From positions 1 to 64,000 of the forward strand of contig NJFT01000121.1 of NCBI GenBank assembly GCA_002221725.1: DNA of 64,000 bases. Reading direction: 5' to 3'. Every line of letters begins with the position of its first letter. The first letter of the stretch is position 1. The notes beneath the pieces were generated by a model. The model saw nothing but the letters and a program-made list of their open reading frames with translations, was not told the DNA's origin and ran no database searches. Position numbers and translations under genes: made by a program. The stretch comes from Scedosporium boydii (taxonomy: Eukaryota > Ascomycota > Sordariomycetes > Microascales > Microascaceae). Below, in pieces: positions 11,720 through 23,617 of this stretch.

Positions 11720-13661
11720 TAGCTTGGACACCCCTGCAGCCGGGCCCACTTCATCGGGAAGGTACTTGGAGCAAGCTCGGCAGGGTATGAGTGGATGCTC
11801 CGTATTTTCATGGTGGGGTGGGAAGCAAAGCCCCGGAGTCGTCGAATGGCGCCGACAGGGGCTTGGCGTTGAAAAACCGGCGCCAGGCAAGCAACAAGGC
11901 AACCTGCGCGGGCTTTTTGTTCTCTCTTTCTACCTTCCTCGTGGCAGGTTGGGAACTTTTATTGTACGAGAAAGTTAGAAAACAAGGCGCTAGCCTAGGA
12001 TGAGATGCGTCTCCGTTGGGGTGTTCCCGAAAAGTTCGCGGGAATACGGGGGAGCATCAATTGGGGAGCCGATACTATGCTCCCACCACGCGTTGGCAAA
12101 TGATGCTTCTGCGTAGGTCGGCGCGATTAATATATTGCGATAGTATTAATGTAATGGAGGGGTGGCAGCTCCTTTATCAGGCCAGATTATAAGGCAATAT
12201 GTGCGGGCGAAGTGAAGGCGCGTAGTGGTGGAATGGCCTGCCGATGTAACTGTCGTCAGTAACCTCGAGTTGATTAGGTACCTTCTCCAACATCATCTAA
12301 CAAGCTTCCTTCGTAAACTTGGGCAAGGTTGCATTGTAGCCATTACGGATGAGTGCCGCTGGAAAACGGGTGGTTGCGCATTCACACGCGAGCATCTTGC
12401 GCCGACAGGAGTGGACGCCCAGTAAATTCATCTCGAGAGCCGGCGGCGGTGTTCCCTGGGTGGCTCTAAAGGTGTTTCATCGCTCCGATGCACTTTCACT
12501 CTAGCTTACGTTGAATATCGTCAAAGGGTCCGCCATCCTCAATCGCCAGATAGTGGGAGGCAAATATGTAGCCCGCTGTGCGTGATACGGTCTGCTTCTC
12601 GCGGACCAGCGGGAAAGGGACTTTGGGTCCAGGTGATGCAATGGCTCATGCTATAGGCCGTTTGGGCGAAATTCCCACGAGGCTCTCACAGGCTGTGTTG
12701 TCGTGATCGACAGGCGAGTAGCTAGGATCGGCATGCTTAAGCCGCATGATAAGGAACGCGGGCTGGCTCTGTGGGTGGAATAATGCGGTACCAGTTGGTT
12801 GAAAATCCATCATAACAAACGTTCCTCGGTCGTTAATTCGGATTCCAAGTTGGGCGTGATTCGAACGGTCCGTGGGAAGCAAGTGCATGAGTGTTGTAAT
12901 GGGCAGGTGAGGGCGTGCGTCAAGTTGAAACAGCCCAGCCAGATCTCGGAAACACTTGACCGCCAGGTCGAATCGGGAGGGCTCCATTACCACTTATTAT
13001 TTCATTGATTTGCACAGGGTAAGTTAATCGATTGATTTCATTGCTCAATCCAAGTCGAGACTCCAGCCACTCGCGCACCTGAGCCTCTGTTTAGCGTGTA
13101 AGAGGACGGCAGCCCACTCACGCTCTCCCACATCTGGTTAATTTGATCGGAATTGCTGCCGTGATGAGATCGGAGGAGTAGCTGGCTGTAATAGGCCAAT
13201 TAGTTCAAAGCTCTCCCTCCATAGCAAAGAATTTGGATTGCTCGGGTAGTACCATGCCGTTTCTTGGAGAGCACGAGAGGTCGTCACACTGAGCACGCAG
13301 TGTGCCGTTTATGCGAGAGCTTAACAACAGGAAATGTCGTCAACGGGATAGCGTTCGTGTTCTTGGTAGGATCCAACATTCCAATCGATGAAAGTGACGG
13401 TCGACGGAACGTTTTCAGGTGACCGAGTTTTCGCCTGCGGGCAAATTTACCAGAAACGGAAGCTGACTCGGCCAGGGACCGACTTCTCGATAAGCCGCTT
13501 CTCCATGTTACTTCGTAATGCAGGTACCGCCAGGCAAATTGAAGGAAGGAGGGGGATTTTTGTGCGGGGGAGGCTACGATGATCTTTTGATCTCCAATGC
13601 TACACTGCGCGTTGCCGCAGCCTGTGTCTTTTTGCTCTTGCCCGAGAGCGACGTCGAGGGA

Positions 13662-13975
13662 GATCAATTGATCACGACCTTTTGCAAGAGTTTGACGCAA
13701 CCCCCAACTGCAACTGCCTTACCAAGTAATTACACCAATATACCTTTAACCTCGTAAGAGGTGGTGTGAGGACACCTCAGCCTTGGATATGCAGTTGGAT
13801 GGTGCGGGTGGGATTGTGATTGTGACCGGCGCCGGAACCAAGTGCCTCGACGCGCCGGTGGATGGGCGATGAACGACGGGACCGATGCGGGTGTGTGTCC
13901 GAATCAAAAGTTCGTTGCCTCTTTGTAGGCGAATGGATAGCGACCGGGACAGGACTGGCCGAAGATCAATTGATC
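13662..13975. repeat. pair of GATCAATTGATC palindromes
   Basis: Exact 12-bp palindromes at 13662-13673 and 13964-13975, 302 bp apart. A third exact copy lies at 30987-30998 and an 11/12 match at 38328-38339. Confidence 0.85.
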
Positions 13976-15594
13976 AGACTCGCTCGAGTGCTACCTCATC
14001 GCATACAGGGAAGGAGCCTGCTCGGAGATCGTGAAAAGACGACGGAAGGCACATCCAGTTCCATTTTCACATGCGACATTATACTTTGCAAGTATCTTGG
14101 ACAAACAGGAAAGCGCATCCAAAATACTTCGTCCAAATAGGTCGAGACTGATGTACTCGGGTACCAAGAGTTGTTTGATGTTGCCATCTACGATTCTCTC
14201 GTGCTCGCACCTTCCGCGATACAAGCTGCGGTGTCACGGTTGCACGGCTCCTGCTCCGATACCCTCAATGTCGAGTACTCCAACCACTTTGATCTCGCGC
14301 GTTCCATGTCGGCGTCATGCCTACCTAATTGAGATAAGACGTGTATTTGGTGTGATAAACAAAACAATGAACCTTCCATATCAAAGCTGCATAGTAAGCA
14401 GAGTCGGTCATCAAATAAACCCGGTGCTTTTTTCACGACTTTAAGATATCAAAGTCTTGGCCATGTATGTCTTTACCAGGACGCTCGCAAGGCCCCGAGC
14501 TCGCTTCATGGCTTGTCAAATGCCGAGAGCCGTCGCCGTGAACCGGAGTCCCCAATCAAAGCCAAATTCTCCGCGCTGCCCTCAAAGGACAATCCACGAG
14601 CAGAGCTTCTGGAAGTAATAACCATCGGAACTTGGACTTTCCGTAGCTGCTAGGTGTTCCAACACGTACGCACGAACATAAACGAGCAAGGACACTCTAT
14701 CCCTCCTTCGGGGAAGGGAAGAGATGGCGGATATTAAAGCGGACGGAAAGAGGGTGCCAGCTCCCGGCTAATAGGGACTTTGGGGTCACTCGCTCGCTCA
14801 CTCGTTCTCTCCCTGACCTTCCTTCAGCTTGCCAGTGGCACAGAAATCCTTCGCTAAAATCCCGCGGTCAGAAAACTGCTCGAACCCTTCGAATTCTGAC
14901 AGTTGCAATTTTCTCGGCATGACCGCATTCAGAGGTTATATTGCCTTGAAATTCCGCCGGGTGCCAGTCTCGCTTGCATTACCTCGTCTGCTGTCGAATC
15001 AGCCTGAGTCCAAGGGCCCGCGGGAGATTAACTCCAAGGATTCTCGAAAGGTTCGAAGGCTCTTGCCATCTTTCCGTGTTGGCAGGGCTAGAGGTATAAG
15101 CTGGCATATTGGGCTTGTCAATCTGGGGATATTGCACTTTGAGGTAGAGTAAGACTATGTAGGCAAGACCCCACAGTACCCGACGTCGAGATCTAGAGAG
15201 CTGAGGGATGGAAAGCTTGCCAGGTCAGATGGATGGCATTTCTGAATTGTACGAAAGTATGAATTGTCAAGTCCGTACATGGAGCCAGGAAGCAAGGACA
15301 TTCCGACAAGGAAGCACATCGTCAGTAATTGACACTGTTGACATCTGCCGAGTTTGGAGCTGTTAGCAATTTGTAAGCATCCCCCGCTTCTCCACTAACA
15401 TTCATCCAACCAAACCGCCCAATCGCATTCCCAATCCTGACGTCAGACAATCTATCATCCGAAAACCGACCAAAAAAAAAATTATCGTGAAGCGTTGAAA
15501 GCATCGCGAAAGACAAAAGAAAATCAACCACTACGCGTCCATCACCTGCCCGCTCAAACACCTCAATTCCTCCTCCCCACCCTCCCCACCCAAA

Positions 15595-15969
15595 ATGCTC
15601 CTCCGAACCGCCCTCCGCCGCCCCCTCCGGCCCGCCTTCCTCCTCCACACCCGCCCCCTAACCACAACCGCCCGCCTCCAATCCTCCGCGCAAACCACGC
15701 CCGCACCTCAACAACCGGCACTCGCCAAACCCTCCGACCTCGACCCCGAAGAATCCGCCATCTGGGACCAGCTCGTCGAGAGCCTCTCCCCGACCGCCCT
15801 CGCGGTTCGCGACGTCTCGGGCGGTTGCGGATCCATGTACGCCATCGATGTCGTTTCTCCGGCCTTCAAGGGGATGGGGCTTCTTAAGCAGCAGAGGACG
15901 GTGAATGCTGTGCTGGGAGATAGGGTTAAGGGGTGGCATGGTCTGCAATTGAGAACCAAGGCGGCTTGA
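15595..15969 (+). CDS. BOL3: mitochondrial BolA-family protein (Bol3/Aim1 type)
   Basis: Single-exon 124-aa protein. The N-terminus is Arg-rich, without acidic residues (MLLRTALRRPLRPAFLL), as expected for a mitochondrial presequence. The rest is a BolA domain: LSPTALAVRDVSGGCGSMYAIDVVS, FKGMGLLKQQRTVNAVLGD and a closing WHGLQLRTKA. The DVSGGCGSMY segment and the late His are characteristic of the mitochondrial BolA3/Aim1 group, which acts with glutaredoxin and Nfu1 in handing iron-sulfur clusters to proteins such as lipoate synthase. The ATG is the first in this frame and the presequence supports it. The gene converges on acetyl-CoA carboxylase, with 582 bp between the two stop codons. The family call is strong; the assignment to Bol3 rather than Bol1 rests on the motif only. 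Confidence 0.88.
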   Translation: MLLRTALRRPLRPAFLLHTRPLTTTARLQSSAQTTPAPQQPALAKPSDLDPEESAIWDQLVESLSPTALAVRDVSGGCGSMYAIDVVSPAFKGMGLLKQQRTVNAVLGDRVKGWHGLQLRTKAA

Positions 15970-16551
15970 TTTTTCTCTACTTCTTATTTTTTGGATGGTT
16001 TGGCCTTGGAGGGGATACATACTGGCCGTGTACGATACCAGGGACGGATGAGGGGCGAGAAGCTTGCATTAGGAGCCGACGGCAGCATTACGAGCGTTGC
16101 AAACCAGCCCGAAAATAGCGCCGGGGGGTTAGAAAGAAAGCCGACATCGACACGAACAAGAGGATTAGACCACCACCACGAGCAGGTCAAGAAGCCCTAG
16201 ACGACTGGCGTTGACCACGGATCATCTTTGCCGATTAGCTCGCTGTACAGAATATTGATCGTATCTCCACTTTGGATGATTAGGAATATGGATTTGGGAA
16301 ACAAAAATAATAATGTAAATGTTCTTAGACTCTATGAATACAACAAGACTGAAACAAGCAGTGGCTCTTGTTTACTAACATCAAACGTACAAGCAAGAGT
16401 CGCATGCTCTATAAAATGCAATACACTGTGTCTCCCTCCCTGTAAACAACTAATTTTATGTCGTGTCACACTATCATGCAATCCCTCTGGCACCACTCAA
16501 ACCATACTGGAAAAAGAACATAAAGAAACTATCCCATGCCCTCCCTTTCGT
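15970..16551. other. 582-bp convergent 3' region
   Basis: Between the stop codons of the BolA-like gene and acetyl-CoA carboxylase. It is AT-richer than the flanks and should hold both 3' UTRs and poly(A) sites; no gene is seen. Confidence 0.6.
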
Positions 16552-19500
16552 TTACTGCTTCAAAAACTGAAGCGCCTGCTCCCTCTCTTCAACAGGCATG
16601 GTCCTCAGCACCTCGCGGAGACCACGGAGACCGGCACCCTTGTTATCCCGGACGAGCGCCGACAGCTGCGCGGCAAGGTTTTCAGACTTGAGACTGTCAA
16701 CCTTGTCGGAGATGGCACGTCTGTTAGCCTCGTACCACTCGGCAACACGTCGATCACTCTTGTCAAAGTCCTCAATGCTAGACCACGAAGCCAGCAGACG
16801 GAGATTGCGCTCCCTGATCTGGCGGTTCTTGGTATCGTGGTGATCAGGCGAGGGGTTGATAATGGCCGACGCCATGCGGCGCAGGATGTACTCTTCGTTG
16901 AGTCTACGGCGGAGGCGCCAGTAGAAGAATCGTCGCGCGTCGCTCCATTCAAGGGCCTCGCGAATGACGCCCTTGGCCTTCATGCGACCAGCGCGGTCGT
17001 GAAGATCGGCGAATTGCAGAGCAATCTGACTGTAGATGGGTAGCAGCTGCTTCTCGCGAATAGCCATCTTAGCCTTAATGGCTTCAATCTCATCCTTGGG
17101 CCCGCTAAGGTGGTCAGCGAGCTGCTTCTTCAGCGCCGCGTAAGTAGGATCCAAGCGAGACATGGTTTCAAGCTGCTTGGGCGTGCGGTATTTAATACCA
17201 ACGAGACCCTCAGGTTCAAGGACACCACCGCGAGCCTCCTTGTCAGCATACATCTCCATGAATGTAGGGTTGATTGTAGGATCAACGACAACCCAGGATC
17301 CGCCACGAAGCTCCCCGAATGGCGGGATATAGACGAAGACAGGTTGCTTGTACTGAGTGAGGGCGTCGACGATGAACGAACCGTACTTGAGAACCTCGTT
17401 GTACATATCACGCTGACCACCTGAGAAACCTCGCCAGTTGGCAAGAATCATCAGAGGAAGCTGTTCGCCGTGGTTAAAGTCATTGATAGCCTGGGCGGTC
17501 TTGAAGGCCGAGTTGGGGTACCACACGCCGCCAGCCTCGATAGTAACTTGTTCAATCGAGTCGGGGTTTGCGGCATCGGCAGGCGTGATGTTCTCAACCG
17601 AGCGGGTCTCAACTCCAATTACACCAACAGGGATACCGCCTAGACGAGCACGGCCGACAACCACAGTCTTGGCCCATCCACCGAGAGACTCGACAAACGA
17701 GTCCTTGTCGAACAGACCGGGCTCGAACTCGCCCTGCTCGTTATCGGGATCTTCATAGCGACCGGCAATCATCCACCGCACGTCGTAAGGCTGCTTCTGG
17801 GGCGGCGTGTAGACAACATCACGGTCCCAAGGATCCGAGCTAGGGCTGATGGGAACAGGGGCATTCCTCTCCTTGGGGACGAACGACATCCATTCAACGA
17901 TCTTGGAGATACCTGCAAAGTCGTCGGTAGCAGTCATGTGGGAAACACCGTTCCTATACATGATCTGAGTACCGCCAAGCTGGAGGTTGGAGGTATAGAC
18001 TTCACGACCCAGCAGGTTGTTCAAAGCAGGCGCACCGGTAAGAATGATAGGCTGGCCTTCAATCTGGACCGCACGCTGGCCAAGGCGGACAAGATACGCA
18101 CCAATACCTATTCCGGTTCATATTAGTTCTCTGAAATGATGATCCTGGGAGTATTTTCAACACTTACCAACTGAACGGCAGGTGACAAGGGTGACCGTAA
18201 AGATGTCATTATACGCTCTGCTTGTCCCGCCAGCAATGAGACCAGAGCCACGCAAGCACTCAACACCAAGACCGTCCTCGGAACCGACAACAGTGATAAT
18301 CTTATGGCGCTTCTCTCCTTCCTCGGTAACCTCCTCGGTGATAACGGCGTTCTCGAACCGCTTCTTGGTGGCCTCGTCGAGGTAGAGGTACTTGAAGCCG
18401 CCTTCGGGAGCCTTGGCATCCTTCCAAGCGACCTTGAAGTGTGGGATAAGCTCCTCCGCAATACCGAGACGAGCACCAGAGTTCGCCGACAGATAGATGC
18501 GGGGGATTCCAAGTTTCCTGGCGAGGTCGGTACACTTTTGGAAGAAGTTGTCTTCCTTGGGCCCGAAGGAGCCGATCTTGAAGGTGATATCGTTGGCGAC
18601 GACGATGAACCTTCGGCCGTTCGGATACTCGGGGGTGCGAGCCCTGATGAGCCAGCCCACCATACCACAACTGTTGGTACCGGGCTCACGATTGACCTCA
18701 TCAAGGTTGTCCTGGTCGTCGAGGACGAGCTCAGAGAAGGCAATACACTCTCCCTGCTTGGGTTGCTGCGAGGCAAGGCTGGGGTTCCTCCTGGCAGCCT
18801 TCGTCCAGCTGTTCTGAATAGCTTGCCTGAACAGCTCTGGGAAATCATACACGTACTGGGTGCCCATAAGATGGGCCCTATATCGCTTGGGCTGAAGATG
18901 ATTCTTGGTGGGGTAAGGAGTCGATACCGGCATGAGATGCATGGGACCCTTCTCCTTAGTACCACCAATGCTATGGAACACCCAATCGCCCTTCTCCGAC
19001 TTCTTCTCAGCGTACATGTCCACGTCGACAATGTATCCGGAGGTGTTAGTGATCATCACACGGAGAGGCAAGGGGTTGCCATCAGAGTCAGAACAGACGA
19101 TACGGATTTCCACCTGTGCAACGCGCAAGCGCCAAGCGCGGACTCCGAACCGATCCAAGAAGCCCTGGAGGTTGTGCTCGACTTCCTGAGGGTGGAGCTG
19201 GAAGATGGGAGTGAAGTTCATGAAGATGTGGTTGAGATCGGAGTTGTTGTTGCCAATAATCTCCAAGGCATCGAAAATGTCGTTGATAACGCCATCGGCC
19301 TCGTTGATCAGATACTCGGCAGTGGGGATCTCGTCTCGAAGACGACCGGGTCGAATCACAGCACGCGTGAAGTAGCGCTTGTCTGTATCTACAGTCTTGC
19401 CAATGCCCTCATACACGTGGATATTCTTGTTCTGCGTGAAGACAGGCTTGATGCGGAACTTGGCAAGACGTCCAAGCTCGAGCTGGAAGGCCAGTGCAGG

Positions 19501-22500
19501 CTCGCTGTGACGAATGCTGTCATCCTCCACGTAGTCGGGGCCCCTGAACGTGTAGTGTCCTGGGTAGGAGCCATTGTTGTGGCCGCAGATGAAGGTGACT
19601 CGTCGCACACGGCGGGCGAGGAGGTCCTCCCTGACCTGCTCGATGATTGGAAGAATCCGGCTAAGAACATCCTTATCGTTCTCACTCTCAGCATCGCGAA
19701 CTGCAACGTTAATGACAGCCGACAACTCCACATCGTCACCAGAATGCTTAAGGGCTGCCGGGCGCCTCTTCCCATTAAGGTCAGAGATGAGACCAGGCTG
19801 CCTACGCTTGGTAAAAACTGGGAGCGCCTCAAGAGCCTTTGGCAGAAGCTCCTCGGCATCATCGATGTAAGCGCAAGGGATAATAACGCCCTTTCGGTTG
19901 GGCTCCTCATCCCATTTATTGATCAGCTTATACGACATGTCGCTAATCGAGTGGATGCGCTTAAACTCCCCGCTAGGAGTGGCTGGGGACGATGGCGCGG
20001 CAGACTGAAGGGGGAGCCCAAACTCGGATTGGCCGATCTTCCTAAGAGCGAAGTCCCAAGAAACGAAAAGAGGGCTGCCATTGTCATCGTGATGGTACGA
20101 GATCTGATTGAGAATGTACGCTCGGTATGCTCGTCTGACATAGACCTCAAGAGCAGCCAACGACACCCAAGGGTCGTCGTGTGCGAAGAAGAGGGTCAGC
20201 ACGTCAAAAACTGTGTACTTGGAGTCGACAACTTCCTTGATAACATCAAGACTAGGCTCGCGGTGGTCCCATCCAGTTTCGCCGTATCGTGACTCGACAA
20301 CTGACGACCTAAGAATATGTTCCATCTGGGCAGTCCTCTCCTCCAAAGAGGGCATGGAGCACTGAATCATAATTTCTCGGGCCTTGAGGGAGACCTTGGA
20401 AGTGGCACGAGAAGATTGGAGCTCGGTCAGTTGGCGCAAGACGTCGCGGAGATGCTTGCCCACGTTACCGACGTTCGGCCTGTTGGGGCGATACTCATCA
20501 AGGATGGCGAGGATCAAGGAGCTCTTCGGTCCAACACGGCTGTGAGAAAGAACAATCTGAACGACCTTGGAAATCTCTTCCTTGTGTTGGTCACGCAGCT
20601 TCAGGATGACACTATCCTCCTGTTGACGCTGGCCAATGAAGTGACGCTCGACATCCCAGTACATGAGAAGCAGCTCCCGGATCAAGTTCAGTTCCCTCAC
20701 CTTCTGGCCGTCCACGTAGAGCTCTAGAACATCCAAGAGAGGCTCAAGGTTGGACTTCAGGAGCGGAACATCGCCAGGTGCCACATTCTCGTCGGTGAAC
20801 TTGTGGAAGGCACGAGCAAGAGACTTCGACGGGAACTCGGCATGTCGAGCCTTAGCTCGGTCCACGATCTGAGAAAACTGGGTCGCAAGCTTGCCAGGCA
20901 TACGGGTGTGGAGAGCAGCGAACTGAGCGTTCCATTCACTGTACGGCAGCTCGGGATCGCGAAGAACTTCGATGAGTTGGCTCAGCGTCTGTGCCATAAT
21001 GGCGGAGTTATCATAACCGAGGAGGATGTTCTCAATAGTACCGTACAGGAGAGCGAATCGCTGGGCGGGTTTCCGGCCAACGTTGACAGGCTCACCGTAT
21101 TCGGGGAGGCGGTCGACGAAGGGCTTGGCCTGCTTAACCCGGGTAGGATCATCCAAGGCGAGAATACCAAGGATATCACCGGCCTCGAGAGTAGCTCCGG
21201 GCTGCATGATGAGCTGTACTACACCATCTTCCTGGGCAATGAGAGGCATGTACATCTTCATGACCTCAACCTCGGCGAATGTTTCACCGGCCTTGATGTG
21301 CTGGCCGTTGGAGACTGTATACTTGACAAGCTTGCCGGGACTGGGAGTGCGGAGCTGAGTAGGGTCGTTCTCCTGCTCGAGCAAGCAGGTCTTGCTGTCC
21401 ACTGAAATACGAGTGGCGCCGACTTCTTCCTTCCAGTAGACGTTGTGGGACCTTTCGTCAAGAAGGATGAGAAGACCACCGTCACTGAGGGCACGAACGC
21501 CTACGGCACACTTCGAGCCATTGATGAAAAGGTGGTAGGTATCAACACTGGCACGAGTTACGGTAAACTTGTACCGCTGACCCTCGTAGATGAAGTCAAC
21601 GGGGAACACCGTCTTCAGGATGTCCTTCGAGGGTACCTGACCCTTCTCCAGACCGGCCTTGTACTCTGCCATGCAGGCCTCGCTTGCAATATGAGCCTTT
21701 GTGATGGCGCCACAAACGACCGCGAGCATAGAATCAGGCCGCTCAGCGGTCAGCTTCTTGGAGATAAGCTCATCCAGCCACCCAGTTGTGATAGTGTTCT
21801 CTTCGAAGGCCTCAGTCTCGAGGAGCTTAATAAGATACTCGACAGTAGTCCTGAAGTCACCACGGATGCTAAGTTCCTTCAATGCGATAACCATGTGCTT
21901 CCTGGAAGCTTGTCGGCTCTCGCCATAGGCGAAAATATGACCAAACTGCGAGTCGGAAAAGCTGTGAATCTTACTTTGAGGCGAGACGGAGAAGTAGCCC
22001 CACACGTTTGAGCTACTGCGGAAATTCAGGTCATGCATAACACCGTTCGATGGCTTGAATCCTTCGCCGGGATCCTCGGAGGTGATACGACACGCCGTCG
22101 TATGGCCCTTGGGACGAGGTCGACGCTGGGTCTTCTCGCTCTCGGGGTTCTTGAAGTCAAAATCAATCTCGGTCGCCGTCTTGGGGTCGACTCCGTAAAG
22201 TAGTCGAATATCGCGAATTCTGTGGAGCGGGATACCCATCGCAATTTGCAGCTGGGCGGCGGGCAAGTTGACGCCGCTGACCATTTCTGTCGTAGGATGT
22301 TCGACCTGGAGACGGGGATTAAGCTCCAGGAAGTAAAACTTGTCATCGGCGTGCGAGTACAAATACTCAACAGTACCAGCAGACACATATCCAACCAGCT
22401 TTCCTAGACGCACAGCCGCCTCCTCCATACCCTTGAAGGTCTCGGCCTTGGCGATGGTGACTGGGGCTTCCTCGATAATCTTTTGGTGTCGTCGCTGGAC

Positions 22501-23617
22501 GGAGCAATCGCGGCCAAACAGAGAGATGTTGTTGCCATACTGATCAGCTAGCAGCTGCACCTCGAGATGCCTAGCGTTACCGGCGAGCTTCATAATGAAG
22601 ATGGGGGACCCTGGGATTTCGCTAGCCGCAGCTTTGTAAAGGGACTCAAAGCCCTCCTCCGACATGGCCTTGCGGATACCCTTGCCGCCGCCACCCTCAG
22701 AGGCCTTGATCATGACAGGGAAGCCAATCTCCTTAGCTTTCTTCAGACCTTCCTCCCAAGAGTTCACACATCCTCGCATGTAAACGTCGTCTGGAACAGT
22801 CACAATTCCCGAACCATCAATAACGACCGTGTTGACACCGGTTCCGGACCAGGGAATACAGGGGACTTCGGCATGCTGAGCAACAATGGTCGAGGAAATT
22901 TTGTCGCCGAGGGATCGCATGGCCGATCCGGGGGGACCAATGAAGACAATCTTCTTTGGGGAGGCGGCAAGCGATTCGGGAAGCTTCGGGTTTTCGGAGG
23001 CGTGGCCCCTGTTTTGCGCTTCAGTTAGTTTTGGAGAGGCCCACGGTTGGAGCGCGGAACGCGGTGACCTACCATCCAGCCCACACAGCGTGGACATTCA
23101 TCCGCTCCGCAATATCAACAATCAGCTCAACGTTGGCATAGTTGTGATTGTTGGTTCCGCCGGGAACTTCCACGTAGTGATCAGCCATACGGATATAATC
23201 GGCATTGGCTTGAAGATCCTCAGGCGTAGCCATGACTGTAAAATGGATGGCCCTCTCATCGCCAAAAGTCTCGTATGCCCATTTCCTCACCGAGCGAATC
23301 TCCTTTACGGCAGCGATACCGTTGTTGGCGATAAGCACCTACCATCGCAGTCACATGTCAGAGCACATTCATTTAAAGAGGGAGCCAAACCAGGACGCAT
23401 GGAAAGAGGAAAAAAAGACAAGACGCACATTTGTGATAACGGTGTGGCCGTCATTTGCGGCCACGAAGTCTTTTACTTTTGATGCGGGGGCATTATTGAG
23501 GCGGTTTCCGCCGATAAAATGGTCGGCAACCTTATGCTTCTCAGCATAGCTCGCCTTGCCGTTAGCATAGGGGAGCTTGCGCGTCGTCCCATTAGAGGCG
23601 GTCGTTAATTCGGTCAT
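16552..23617 (-). CDS. ACC1: acetyl-CoA carboxylase, eukaryotic multidomain form
   Basis: Predicted 2,283-aa enzyme making malonyl-CoA from acetyl-CoA and bicarbonate, the committed step of fatty acid synthesis and a precursor source for polyketides. Four exons: 23617-23429, 23338-23073, 23008-18168 and 18107-16552; introns are 90, 64 and 60 bp with standard ends, and the total length is a whole number of codons and normal for fungi. N-terminal biotin carboxylase includes [16 protein letters not shown] (restored by joining exons 1-2), the ATP-grasp loop [10 protein letters not shown] and [12 protein letters not shown]. The biotin attachment site is EVMKMYMPL with Lys736. The long central region is followed by the carboxyltransferase halves, including [14 protein letters not shown] and, in the last exon, [18 protein letters not shown]. 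Expected to be cytosolic and essential. Identification is certain; a long open frame on the opposite strand (18304-20292) is a shadow. Confidence 0.99.

Larger units (their letters stand above)
11321..15594. other. 4.3-kb intergenic region between divergent genes
   Basis: Upstream of both the subtilisin (leftward) and the BolA-like gene (rightward). Open frames are short and unrecognised. It contains TACGAAGTA at 11711, TACTTCGTA at 13509 and two exact GATCAATTGATC palindromes (13662 and 13964). Confidence 0.45.

Noticed and set aside
12646..12993. 115-codon minus-strand frame
   Set aside because: The sequence is not obviously low-complexity, but it has no family resemblance and no supported neighbouring exons; too weak to call.
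18304..20292. 662-codon open frame antisense to acetyl-CoA carboxylase
   Set aside because: Same cause: biased codons on the sense strand leave the opposite frame free of stops. No recognisable protein features.
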